This document shows positions 25,006 through 35,681 of a DNA stretch of 47,334 nt, in pieces (position 1 is the stretch's first letter; each line of letters starts with the position of its first letter). Source of the stretch: JBGSUZ01 sp963677505 (GTDB lineage Bacteria; Bacillota; Clostridia; Peptostreptococcales; Acidaminobacteraceae); the NCBI GenBank assembly GCA_963677505.2, contig CAXXWB010000022.1:1-47334 (forward strand), read 5' to 3'. The translations under genes were made by a program, and so were the position numbers. The notes under the pieces are model-generated. The model worked only from the letters and a program-made list of their open reading frames with translations. It was not told the DNA's origin and made no database searches.

Positions 25006-25456
25006 ATGTTAGCATTAACACCTTTCAGCAAAAACTCAATTCGAAGACAAAACGGAACCGATCTAATGAACTTCTACAATATGTTTGATGATTTTTTTGA
25101 CGATAATTTCTTCAGCATGAGAAGTTTAAAAAAATGACACATTCAAAATGGATGTAAAGGAACAAGAGGAAACTTACCTTATTGAAGCAGAAATGCCTGG
25201 TGTAAAAAAAGAGGAAATCAAGCTGGATTATCAAGATGGTCAACTTCTTATCAGTGTTCAAAAAGAAGAGAACATTAACGATGAGTCCGATAGCTATATT
25301 CACAGAGAACGTCGCATGACTTCAATGCAAAGAGGCATGATGCTTAAAGACATTAACCCAGAAAATATTGAAGCAAGTCTTGAGGATGGTATTCTTAAAA
25401 TTACCATTCCTAAACTAGAGCCAAAATCAAATAAAGTTCAGATTCAGGTCAAATAA
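25006..25456 (+). CDS. Small heat shock protein Hsp20, frame broken at 25128-25134
   Basis: Alpha-crystallin chaperone of about 149 residues. Codons 1-43 from ATG 25006 (AAAGGAGGAG upstream) give MLALTPFSKNSIRR... and end at a stop after LKK. The rest is in the next frame: FKMDVKEQEETYLIEAEMPG, the domain core, and the family motif LEDGILKITIPK. The break is a run of seven A; with six A the text reads LKNDTFKMDV, typical of Hsp20. It prevents aggregation of unfolded proteins in the cytoplasm, and the CIRCE element shows heat-shock control. As given, translation would stop after 43 residues. Confidence 0.9.
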
Positions 25457-25464
25457 TTTCATAC

Positions 25465-25500
25465 AAACTGCCCCAACACTTAAAGTGTTGGGGCAGTTTT
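25465..25500 (+). terminator. Rho-independent terminator of hsp20
   Basis: Stem with arms AAACTGCCCCAACACTT and AAGTGTTGGGGCAGTTT followed by T. On the other strand the T run is weaker, but the hairpin may also stop the convergent oxidoreductase transcript. Confidence 0.92.
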
Positions 25501-25520
25501 ATCTTAATTCAATTTGTACT

Positions 25521-26708
25521 CTACTGCATCAATAGAAGAAATAGTTCTTCTTCACTGCCTTCAAAAGTAGGCACTTCCTTATGTTTAACAGCCAAATTCT
25601 TCGCCTTTAGCATTAGGCTCATATCCCCCGTTAAAACAGCGCCTACCACCTGTCCATTTTTGACATAGAGTCGATGGAAACTATTGTCCTTTTTATAACT
25701 GATCACAGATTCTGGTTCAGAAATGTCTCCTGCTGAAAACATTTTTACTTCTCCAATATTTAAGGTGGTCACCATTTGAGGTGCTGAATAGACCATATCC
25801 TTGCCTGCCATATTAGAGCCTGCTATTCTACCATGCTCATTGGCGGCAATCCAAAGGCCATAAACCACACCCTGATACTCTGCCACATCTCCTGCAGCGT
25901 AAACATCGGGAATATTGGTCGCCATTCGTTCATTGACTACAAGTCCTTTATTGACCTGAAGGGCCGTATCACTGTAAAGGGCTATATTCGGTCTAACCCC
26001 TGTTGAAACAATTATGGCATCCCCTTGAAGAATTTCATCTTCTGAAAGGCGTATGCCGCTGACTTGGCTCTCGCCTAAAATTTCCTTACAATTCTTGCCT
26101 AATAAGAAGTGAATACCTTCCGCTTCCAACTGTTTTTGAACTAAAAGAGACATTTCTTGATCCATTTGTTTTGGTAAAAGATAAGAGTAGAACTCCAATA
26201 CCGTGACTTTTTTTCCTAATTCCAATAACCCTTGGGCGGCTTCAAGACCTAACAACCCCCCACCAATAATGAGTACGTGGTTTTTATCCTGTACATAAGA
26301 CAAAATTGATTTTAAATCCTGAAGAGTTCTTAGTGCGAAAACCCCATCTTTGTCTGCCCCTTTAATAGACGGACAAAAGGCGTGCCCTCCTGTTGCCAGT
26401 AACAGCTTATCGTAGGGGATCGTCTCTCCACTAAGGGTTTTGACTTGTTTCTGCTCAAGTTCTAAATGGGTTACTCTCGTATTTAATCTAACCTGAATAT
26501 TCTTTTCCTCATACCATGACTGAGGTTTTACAAGAAGCTCGTCCTCTTCAAAGGTTGGTTTCCCTAAGTAATGGGATAATTTGATACGTTGATAGGTAAG
26601 GTAAGCCTCATCCGAAACCATGAGAATCTCATCTTCTGTGTTGAGCTTTCTGTATGCTTCTGCTGCCGACTGGGCTGCTATGCCATTGCCAATGATTAAA
26701 AGTCTCAT
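25521..26708 (-). CDS. FAD/NAD(P)-dependent oxidoreductase (NADH:rubredoxin reductase-like)
   Basis: 395 residues. The FAD-binding GxGxxA lies at the N-terminus (IIGNGIAAQSAAEA), the NAD-binding loop in the middle (VLIIGGGLLGLEAAQGL, about 145-161) and the second FAD motif near residue 270 (NIPDVYAAGDVAEY). The short C-terminal domain fits the rubredoxin-reductase or nitrite-reductase-like group. In Clostridia such enzymes feed electrons from NADH to rubredoxin and oxygen-detoxifying proteins. No rubredoxin gene is adjacent, so the partner is unknown. GGAGGAG lies before the ATG. Confidence 0.85.
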   Translation of the reverse strand: MRLLIIGNGIAAQSAAEAYRKLNTEDEILMVSDEAYLTYQRIKLSHYLGKPTFEEDELLVKPQSWYEEKNIQVRLNTRVTHLELEQKQVKTLSGETIPYDKLLLATGGHAFCPSIKGADKDGVFALRTLQDLKSILSYVQDKNHVLIIGGGLLGLEAAQGLLELGKKVTVLEFYSYLLPKQMDQEMSLLVQKQLEAEGIHFLLGKNCKEILGESQVSGIRLSEDEILQGDAIIVSTGVRPNIALYSDTALQVNKGLVVNERMATNIPDVYAAGDVAEYQGVVYGLWIAANEHGRIAGSNMAGKDMVYSAPQMVTTLNIGEVKMFSAGDISEPESVISYKKDNSFHRLYVKNGQVVGAVLTGDMSLMLKAKNLAVKHKEVPTFEGSEEELFLLLMQ

Positions 26709-26748
26709 TCAATGCACTCCTCCGTTTCAGTGTATCCGTTCACTTATC

Positions 26749-28065
26749 TTATTGACCTACAATGTTTGCCTCGTTGAATAATACCATTGGTGAGTAACCC
26801 ATGTTGTAGAAAACACTTCGCATGACTTCATATTCTGAACCAAGCCCTTCAATATTTTTGAATAGGTCATAGATGTTTCCAGAAATCATACAGCCTTTTA
26901 CCTTACCTGTTAATTGACCCTCCTCGATGAGAAAACCTGAGGAAATATTGAGTGAAAACTCCCCTTGAATAATATTCCCTGTATGAGCACCCATAACACT
27001 TGTAATCAGAAGACCTCGCTTTACTTTGCCAATTAACGCCTGATCAGGTATACTATTCCCTTCAATGACTAGATTGGTTTCAAAAACAGTTGGCGCGTCT
27101 TCTATTTCCTTTGAGAACAAAGTACGCTTAACCCCGTTGCCCGTAGGTTTCAAACTAAGTTTAGTAGCCTGTCCCACGTTTAAGAGGTAATTTCTCAAAA
27201 TACCATTTTCATAGATTAGAGTATTTCTAGCACGAGTGCCCTCATCATCAAATTTAAAGGTATTGCAACCAAAAGGCATGCCACCGTCATCTCTGATGGT
27301 TATTTTATCAGAAAAAACTTGGGTCCCAATTTTTCCACACATTGGTGAGAGTTCTTTGACAATGTTGCCACCATTGACCCCACCTAATACTCTAAGCATT
27401 AAAGCACCCATAACGTTGCCTGTAAAAATAACAGGCATTTTCTCATTACCCAGTGACACTGGCTTTTCATCCAGTTTGTGTCTTTCAATTAATCGGTCTA
27501 TATCTGCCTGTCTTACATTAGGAATTTTAGCACCTGAATACTCTTTGCTTGCCCCATGAAAACCTTTTTCGTTATACGTGTTCATACCTAATAATACATT
27601 GGTGAAAACATAAGCATCGTCAAAACCTGAGCTGTTCATAAGTCTGACCGATTTAACTTCTTTTGTAACAGAAACGCCTGTTGCTACCTCTGGCGCTGCT
27701 TGGTATAATCTGCTAGAAACATCCTTCGCCAATGTCACTAATTCTTCGGTGGTCATTTCCACGACTTCAGCAGAGTCGCTGTAAACTTCACTCATAGGCT
27801 CGTTTGGAAACTCTATGGGCTGAGAATTTTGATGTTTAAGAGATATCAATGCCCTCTCAATCAAGGTTTCGTCTTCAATGGAAGTGGCAACAGCCGTTCC
27901 CATATTCCCATTTTTTACAATTCTCAATGAAACCTCGTTTTTTTTGTTTGATAAAATTTCTTTAATTTTGCCTCTTTCTATAGAAACCGTTGTACTAAAG
28001 CCTTCTCTGTAATAGACTTCTGCACTGTCGGAAACTTTTAATGCATTTTCAAGAATCGACTTCAT
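26749..28065 (-). CDS. pmbA: TldE/PmbA metalloprotease partner subunit
   Basis: 438 residues of the TldD/PmbA family. The N-terminal domain reads SAEVYYREGFSTTVSIERGKI and the C-terminal half has the conserved FTGNVMGALM and GTRARNTLIYENGILRNYLLN. It lacks the HExxxH zinc motif, which the TldD partner holds, so it is the TldE (PmbA) half of the heterodimer. The complex degrades unfolded peptides and matures peptide antibiotics in other bacteria. The start lies one base past the tldD stop, with GGAGG inside the end of tldD, so the two are translated as a pair. Confidence 0.9.
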   Translation of the reverse strand: MKSILENALKVSDSAEVYYREGFSTTVSIERGKIKEILSNKKNEVSLRIVKNGNMGTAVATSIEDETLIERALISLKHQNSQPIEFPNEPMSEVYSDSAEVVEMTTEELVTLAKDVSSRLYQAAPEVATGVSVTKEVKSVRLMNSSGFDDAYVFTNVLLGMNTYNEKGFHGASKEYSGAKIPNVRQADIDRLIERHKLDEKPVSLGNEKMPVIFTGNVMGALMLRVLGGVNGGNIVKELSPMCGKIGTQVFSDKITIRDDGGMPFGCNTFKFDDEGTRARNTLIYENGILRNYLLNVGQATKLSLKPTGNGVKRTLFSKEIEDAPTVFETNLVIEGNSIPDQALIGKVKRGLLITSVMGAHTGNIIQGEFSLNISSGFLIEEGQLTGKVKGCMISGNIYDLFKNIEGLGSEYEVMRSVFYNMGYSPMVLFNEANIVGQ

Positions 28066-28066
28066 C

Positions 28067-29423
28067 TTATTTGCCTCCTATGCCCATATTTTTGATTTTG
28101 ATTGGTGCTGAACCTTTGCCGGATTTAATGAGGATTTGCCCCCTTTTCCCGCAGCCGCCTACTTTACAGAAGGCTACTTCATCGCCAATCATTTCAATAT
28201 TTTTTAGGGTTGTAAAGAGGGTGTCCTGTCAAGGCTACATCTCTGACCATGCCTTTAATCTGACCTTTTTCAATTTTATAAGCCCCTTGAACTGCAAAGG
28301 TAAAGGTGTCTCCGCTGGTTTGTCCCGCCAGCAGAACCAAAGAGGGTAGAGACCTTTGTCAATGGACCCTATCATTTCGTCTATTGTATGTCGGTCTTTA
28401 TCAATGTAGATATTCCCCATTCTTACAATAGGGGTAAAGCCAAAATGCTTGGCTCTAGAATGTCCTGTAGGCTCTTCGCCAAGTAAATTGGCACTTTCTA
28501 AAGAATGGAGTCTTCCGCAGAGTTTACCGTCTCTAATTAGCTGAACCCGCTTGGCTTTAGTGCCTTCATGGTCATAGATATAGCTGCCTGGGTGTCCCGT
28601 CAAAGTTGGATCGTCTATGACATTAAAGGCAGAATTTGCAAAGGACGCTCCAAAAGTCATGGTCTTTGCTAAAATCTCATTGCCAATTAAATTATCCGAT
28701 TCACTTAAATGCCCAAAGGCTTCATGAATAAACAAACCACTGACGTCACTGTCTAATACCACATCGTAATTGCCGCCTGTGACAGGTTCTGCATCCAGTA
28801 AATCTACTGTTTGCTTAACCTTTGCCATTACAATTTCATCTTGACCCAGAAGCTCGGAAAAATCTTCGGAGCCGCCAAGTGAAAGTCTTGTAATTTGGGT
28901 TAAGTCCCCTCTCTTAGAGGTCATTCTAAAGTTAGCACCACAGATTAGTTTCCTCTTGTAGGACTTCTGTTCCCCTATTATTGATAATTAAAGTATCTGT
29001 AAACTGTTCATAATACTCTGTTTCTAAATTAGCAATGCCCTCATCGTCCATAATCATTTCAATGTAAGTACTGAGCATTTCCTTCTTTTGTTCAATAGAC
29101 ACTTCCCTTGGGTCCATTTTAGGTGTAACTTTCACATGGTCTATATTAATTTCGATATTCTCAATTAAACGCTTTCCTTCAATCATATCGCTAGCAAGTT
29201 TAGCCTCTTGCATAGCATAATTTATATCCTTTGGATCGTTAAAACAGAAAGTGCCAAATCCCCCGCCAGTAAGAACCCTTACATTGCCGCCGCTTTTATT
29301 GTTCACGGCTACAGTATCTATTTTTCTCTTACTGCCTTTGATTGTGGTCTCAGAAAAATTTTGATATCTGAGGTCACAAAATCCCTCGCTGAGAAGTGCC
29401 CTTTTAAATCCGTTAATGTCCAT
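28067..29423 (-). CDS. tldD: TldD metalloprotease, frame broken in three places
   Basis: About 451 residues when joined. The zinc motif is present (FIHEAFGHLSESDN, HExxxH). Frame breaks occur near 28943, at 28344-28346 and near 28323; each is one extra base, and when removed the protein reads continuously, with ETN-CGANFRMTSKRG at the first and YLFGSAGGQTSGDTFTF over the other two. The last part in the correct frame (KKIEMIGDEVAFCKVGGCGKRGQ-like end) runs to the stop at 28067. The start at 29423 has GGAGG seven bases upstream. It works with PmbA, encoded next. Three breaks in one gene could mean a pseudogene, but pmbA is intact and the same +1 pattern occurs across the window. Confidence 0.87.
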
Positions 29424-29525
29424 CACTTAGCCTCCATAACAACTTATTATACTCAATTATATATTTTACTAAGTAAATCGTACAACATTTTTTTACGTAA
29501 CTTAAGGGCATTTCCCTAGCTTCTG

Positions 29526-32500
29526 TTAAAAACTCCCCAACATATCTTTTATAAGGTTTTTGGCAGACTCATACTCAAAAGATCCAATCCAATCTATCAA
29601 TTGAAGACCTTTGTCCCCAAATACGCTCTCAATAAGAGCTTGGTTGGCCCTCTACTATATCATTTGCCTCTGTGTCATTTATTTGAAGACATTTTTCAAT
29701 GGCTGTTAATATGGACACAATTTCTTTGGAAGCCTTTAAATCTTGAGAGCCCTGAAAATCTTCAGTGTTCAGTGATTTTTTCTCCGAATCATATCGGTTT
29801 TGCTCGTCTAAATAAGCGGCAAAGCCCTCTTTAAAACCTTCTAAACTGCCAATTAAGCTCTGACATAGGTTAAACAATTCCTTTTGGGACATGTCTCCCT
29901 TTGCGCCTAACTCAATTTTTTTTGAAAGCTCTTGCACTTCTACAACGCCTAGGGTGCCAGAAACGCCTTTTAGAGCATGGGCAAGTTCACTTATTGCTTT
30001 ACGTTCATCCCTCTGAATCAATGCCATAAGACGATTGCCATCTTCTATATGGTCCTTATAATACTGATTCAACAGCTTAATATAAGGCGCCACCCGATTA
30101 TTTAAACTCCCAAGACCCATTTCGAAGTTTAGGCCAGGAATCGCCCTCAATATCATTTCAGCATCAAATGCGCTATTGTCGTCTGAAGGTGACTGTTTTG
30201 CCTTAATACTTGAAAATTCATCCCGTTCTTCTTTTTCCAACTCTTCCCTTACAATATTGGAATCATAGAAGTCATTTCCGTAATTGTAGAGCCACTTTAA
30301 GAGCATATTATAAAGTTTAATTGGCACCACTGGTTTTGAAACATGGTCGTTCATACCTGCCTTACTGCACTGCTGAATATCTTCTTTAAAAGCATGGGCG
30401 GTCATGGCAATAATTGGCGTCTTTTCCCAGTGAGCTAATTTCCGAATACGGCGAGTAGCTTCAAGGCCATCCATAATCGGCATTTGTACATCCATTAATA
30501 CCAAGTCAAAATTAGTTTTTTTCCGCCATTTCTAGCGCCACTTTGCCATTTTCAGCCGTATAGATTTTTAAATCAATAAATTCAAGCAGTTGGAAAGTCA
30601 CTTCACGGTTAATCGGATTATCTTCAACTAATAAAATTGATTTTGGACCCAGTACTTCGAATTTCTCTTTGATATCTGTTTCACTCATATTGGCAGAAAT
30701 GACAGGCTTATTTAATATTAAACTGTTTATGGTATCCAAAATTTTTGAGGCGGTAATCGGTTTGTTTAAAAATTGAATCCCTTCAAAATCATCGAAATTA
30801 CTTTCTTCTAATTCATTGCCATAAGCGGTGACCATAATCGTCGCAGTGTTTCCTTTCATTTCCATTTGCCTAAAACGCTTAATAAATTCAAAGCCATTCA
30901 TTTCAGGCATTTTATAGTCTACCACTAACAGGTCATATGCCTGATCTCCATTATCTAATTCTTGAAGTTTTAACAGACCTTCCTTCCCTGAACCTACTGC
31001 ATCTGTGTATATGCCAAACTCCTCCAATATATTAGAAAGTATATCTAAAGAATCGGGGTCATCATCGACAATCAAAGCACTCATACCTTCAAATTGTTGG
31101 CCTCTATAGAATATGGCTTCGTCTTTATAGTAGAAAGGCAATGTGACCCAAAATGTACTGCCCTTACCCACTTCACTTTCGACCCCAATACGACCGCCTA
31201 AAAGTTCTACCATTTTTTTGCATATTGCCAGACCAAGACCTGTGCCTCCATAAAGGCGGGTCGTGGAAAGGTCAGCTTGATTAAACTCAGTAAACAAATT
31301 AGACATTTGTTCTTGAGTTAAGCCTATTCCAGTATCTTTAACTTCAATTCTTAGAGCCAAACATTTATCTGTCACTGTATTTTTTTGATTCATCATAAAA
31401 TGCGCTTCTACATCGCTTAATTCTATTCGATGAACATTAAGCGTGACACTTCCAGCCGCTGTAAATTTTATAGCATTGTTGACTAAATTTAAAATAATCT
31501 GCCCAACTCGAGTTTCATCGCCATAAACAATGCTTGGCACTTGCTTCATATTGACGTAAAACTCAAGAGATTTTTTTCGAGCCGATTCTTCAACAATTTC
31601 ACCGATATGGTCAATTAAACGGCACATTTCAAATTCTGTAGATTCAAATACCATACGGTCTGCCTCAATTTTGGACAAATCTAAAATGTCATTGATAATT
31701 TGAAGAAGGTGCATTGAAGCGCTTGTTATTTTTTCTAACTGAGTTTTTTGTTTATTGGTTAGTGGATCCCGTGTTAATAAATGCGTATATCCTATAATGG
31801 CATTCATAGGGGTTCTTATTTCGTGGCTCATATTAGAAATAAACATCGATTTTGCCTGACTTGCCTTCTCTGCAATTTGAATGGCTGTTTCCAATTCATC
31901 GGTTCTTTTGATAACCATCTCTTCTAGATTTTTCCTATACTGATCTAATTCAATTTCATTTCCCACTCTGGTGGTTATATCCTGTATGGTTCCAAGGGAA
32001 TAGGAAAGTACACCTTGACTGTTTATTTCCAAGGTTGCCTTTTCTTCTACCCATTTCATTCCCGAAGGGGTTAAAATTCTGTGTTCAATTTGGAAAGAAC
32101 TGCTGCCCATAGCTTTTTTCCAGGCCTCTTTCACTTGTGGCAAATCCTCTTTATGAATCACCGATAGATATTTTTCAAAGTTCAGAAGACTTCCTGAAGG
32201 TAACTCCAGAATACGATATACCTCATCTGAGCAAGTAAAGATATTGCTTTGAAGATTTAGCAACCAGTGCCCAGTATGGGAAACTTCTTGAGCTCTTTTC
32301 AAAAACAGTTCGCTTTGCTTAAGGGCTTCTGCTATATCCAGTCGCTCTTTATTGAGTATAGCTAAACCTATGTGGTCTGCAATTTGACACCCTCTTGATA
32401 TGTCCTCGTCTGTCCATTCATAATGTCTGTTAACAATTTCAAAACATAGGGTTCCAATTCTCCTATTGCCTGACATAATACTACAATCTAGCATAGCCGT

Positions 32501-34399
32501 AATGTTATTGGGCTTGATATACACATCTACGTAACCAACGGTTCTAGGATCATTCAGCGGGTCATTGGCGTCTACATATCTGGATTTTTTTAAATAGTTC
32601 ATTTCCGATTCAAATTCACTGCTCTTGAGAACGCCTCCTGATGTGTGAAGTCCGCTGCGAAATTCAAATTGGCTCATGCAACTAAGTTCTGTCTCTTCTT
32701 CGTTGAAGAGCCATATGGAAACTCGCTCAATTTTATTGGATTTACCAATCAGTTCAGTTAAATTATTGTAGTAAGCTTCCATATCTAAAATGCCATTGCT
32801 TTCTAACTGAGCAATACTCCACATGAGACGATTGTCTCTTTCTAAATTTTCCGCACGAAGCTTATCCGCTGCTTGTATCATTTTTTGTTCTGTAATGTCT
32901 GTAAAAATAAAACAGCCATACTCTTTACTGTTATGAACAACTCTATTGATTTGTATTTTTAGCTCAACTGTTGTGCCATCTTTTTTTAAGTGAGTGACTT
33001 CAAAGCTTTTTTCCGTTAGTTCACCCATATGAAACAACTCTTTTTGAGCTATAAAAATGGACTTGGCAGAATGAATCATCTTATCAGCAACAGCTAGAAA
33101 CTCTTCTGCTGCATAGCCATGAATCTCTGCCGCACTTTCATTGACCATAATCACTTTATAGGTTTTAGGGTCAAAAATAGCAATCCCAATGCCACTTTTG
33201 TTAAAGACAATACTCAAAAGGCCTTTGTTTTCTTCTAATTCCATTTCTAAATATCGCTTTTCCAAACTGCTTGCCACTCGCTTGCAGATTCGATTCAGTA
33301 GACCTTGCTCCTCCACAAAAAATGGGTCATCTTCGCCATTTGATCCATTCGTTAAATAAACAACCTTCACCACTACAGGTTCAGGTTTTGCTTCTTTTTC
33401 TTCTGCAACTAACAACCAAGGGGTTTCTTTGTAACGTGGGGTATTAAAAGTTTTTTCACCTATTGTAATGGAGATTTCAGTTATTTCAGGGTATTGAAAA
33501 CCTTCGCCTATACATTTCAGCAACTTAGAAACCATCACTTCAATGCTTTGTTCGTGGTCCTCTGTAATAGCATTGACCCTTTCAAGACATTCTCTCTCCT
33601 TTATGCGTTCCTTAAGCTTCTTTCTCTCAGCTTCTAAATGCATACGGGTTTCTCTTTGTTGATGGATGTCGTTGATAGAAATCATGATGCAAGGTTTATT
33701 TCCATACGATGTCAATACGCCTGATAAAAGGGACCAAAATGGTTTGCCTTCCCCATCTATCAAGAGTACTTCAAAATCATCTTTCTTAGAGTCTTTGACT
33801 ACCTCATCTAAAAATATTTTTCTCTGACTAAAATCCGAGTAATACTGATAAGGATTTATATGATTTCGGTCCTTAAACTTAAATTTCTGATACGCCCTAT
33901 CATTATGGTAAATCACTTCTCTGGTCTCAGCATCTATGATGATGATTGGGTAAGGAGAATTTTCAAATAATCTTTTATAATTCAACTCTGAAGTTTCAAT
34001 CAGTTTGGTGTAGTTGTAACTTTCTGTCACATTCTTTATAATTGCTATGAAGCATTCTTGTCCTTCCACTTTGTTGACCCGACACTCATAATAGCGTACC
34101 CCATCGGGGTAATCTAGGGCATAGTTAAAAACTTGCGTCGTCTGGGTTTTGAGGGCTCTCATCGCAGTAGATTCATAAGCCTTTGCAACGTCGATAGGCA
34201 AAACTTCACTAACTTTTTTATTTAAGAATTGAGACGGTTTTACATAAAGAGTCGATTCATCATTGACTTTATAGTCCTTTATGAAAAAGTTTAAATCTGT
34301 TAAAAAAAACATATCTGCAATGGTACTAATAATAGCTTTAGAAAAGGAATTTTCTGTAATTTCCAAATTTGGATTATCTGAACCTTCTTTTTTCTTCAT
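29526..34399 (-). CDS. Very large hybrid histidine kinase (PAS-GAF-HisKA-ATPase-REC-REC-REC?-Hpt), frame broken in two places
   Basis: About 1624 residues when joined. Order: PAS (20-130), PAS (140-250), a degenerate GAF-like region (270-400), PAS (405-510), GAF (530-690), PAS (700-815), HisKA with SHEIRTPMNAIIGY, the ATPase domain (DTGIGLTQEQ, GTGLGLAICKKMVELLGG), a receiver (ALIVDDDPDS, VVDYKMPEMNG), a second receiver (ILLVEDNPIN, VLMDVQMPIMDG) and a histidine phosphotransfer domain (ELAHALKGVSGTLG). Breaks: seven T at 30516-30522 inside the second receiver, and CCC at 29648-29650 near the end. Removing one base at each restores the full protein, ending FEYESAKNLIKDMLGSF. The N-terminal half is paralogous to the sensor at 1-1783. 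No membrane helix; the output regulator is unknown. AGGAGG precedes the start. Confidence 0.9.
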
Positions 34400-34485
34400 A
34401 AAATTGCCTCCTATTGCTGAAAAGTCTCTTTCTTATTCTTACCCAATTTCATAAAGATGCTACTCAAAGAAAAATACATCTGCAC

Positions 34486-34513
34486 AAAAAAAACGAAGCC
34501 CAGTGGACTTCGT
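34486..34513 (-). terminator. Rho-independent terminator of the marR-ftsH-CDF operon
   Basis: On the minus strand a stem ACGAAGTCC / GGCTTCGT is followed by a run of eight T, just after the CDF stop codon. Confidence 0.88.
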
Positions 34514-34518
34514 CTACG

Positions 34519-35679
34519 CTAACCCCGCTCAACCAATACAATTGTTTGATAGTTAGGGTCCAGCTTTTGTATATCTTTGCTTATACACGCTATAATATCC
34601 GTCTCTTTCAAAGAATTTTTATAGGGAATAACCACATCAAAAATTACTTTGGTGGTGTGTATTCCCCAAATAACTCTAAAATCGTGAATTTGCAGTTCAG
34701 GAGAAATTTCATTGACCAAAGCCTCTACCTGTGTCTTTAAACCATTGGTCTTCTCATCATTTGTAATGACAGGGTCCATGTGTATGACCAACTGAATATG
34801 GTCATTGGATTGAAAGTCCCGTTCAATTTGGTCGATGATGTCATGGCTAACCATGACGTCAAATTCAGCAGGCACTTCGCAGTGGACTGAGGCATAACAT
34901 CTGCCTGCACCATAACTGTGAACTTGAAGATCATGAATGCCAATAATATGCTCATAGTTCAAAATTTTACTAGAGATTGCCTCTACCATTTCATCTGAAG
35001 GGGCAAGCCCTAGCAAAGGATCTGTCGTGTCGAGAATCAATCGAAAAGCACTGTAAATAATAAAAAGTGCTACCAGCATACCCATGTACCCATCTAAATT
35101 AAGCCCTGTTGACAAAGTGATTACAGTTCCCAAAAGTATGGACGTCGTTACAATAATATCATTTCGACTATCGATTGAAACGGCAATTAGAGTTATCGAA
35201 TTCATTTTTTGGCCTATTTTTCTATAAAAAACAGACTGCCATAATTTCACTAAAATAGAAATGATCAAAACACACACGGTCAAAAGATTAAAATTAGCGT
35301 TCTCTGGGTGAATGATTTTTTCAAAAGCACTTTGAACTAAGTTAATACCTAAAAAGAGAATAGAGAAAGACACAATCATGCCTGCGATATACTCCACTCT
35401 GGCATGACCATAAGGGTGCTCTGAATCTGCAGGTTTACCTGATATTTTAAAGCCAATCAAGGTCACTAAAGAAGCTACTGAATCAGACAAATTATTAATC
35501 GCATCGGCAATAATGGCAATGCTGTTAAATACAATGCCAGAAATCAACTTTATCAAAAATAGGAATACATTTGTGGCAATGCCTACCCCGCTGGCAAACT
35601 GACCATACTGATCCCGTACTTTTGGATCATTGATATCCTTTGCATTTTTTAAAAAAAGTCTGATCAGCAATTGTGTCAT
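34519..35679 (-). CDS. Cation diffusion facilitator (CDF) metal transporter
   Basis: 386 residues with six membrane helices in the first 230. Metal-site residues of the family are present (IIADAINNLSDS in helix 2, VSIDSRNDIIVT in helix 5), as is HPYGHARVEY after helix 2. The cytoplasmic C-terminal domain (about 235-320) has HDLQVHSYGAG; an additional 65 residues (about 320-386) form what looks like a second ferredoxin-like metal-sensing repeat. It exports Zn, Fe, Mn or another divalent ion by proton antiport. It is the third gene of an operon with marR and ftsH, 2 bp after the ftsH stop. Confidence 0.92.
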   Translation of the reverse strand: MTQLLIRLFLKNAKDINDPKVRDQYGQFASGVGIATNVFLFLIKLISGIVFNSIAIIADAINNLSDSVASLVTLIGFKISGKPADSEHPYGHARVEYIAGMIVSFSILFLGINLVQSAFEKIIHPENANFNLLTVCVLIISILVKLWQSVFYRKIGQKMNSITLIAVSIDSRNDIIVTTSILLGTVITLSTGLNLDGYMGMLVALFIIYSAFRLILDTTDPLLGLAPSDEMVEAISSKILNYEHIIGIHDLQVHSYGAGRCYASVHCEVPAEFDVMVSHDIIDQIERDFQSNDHIQLVIHMDPVITNDEKTNGLKTQVEALVNEISPELQIHDFRVIWGIHTTKVIFDVVIPYKNSLKETDIIACISKDIQKLDPNYQTIVLVERG

Positions 35680-35681
35680 TA

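Noticed and set aside
28067..29423. Treating the tldD pieces as three small independent genes
   Set aside because: Together they give one continuous TldD in the right order, and pmbA directly follows.
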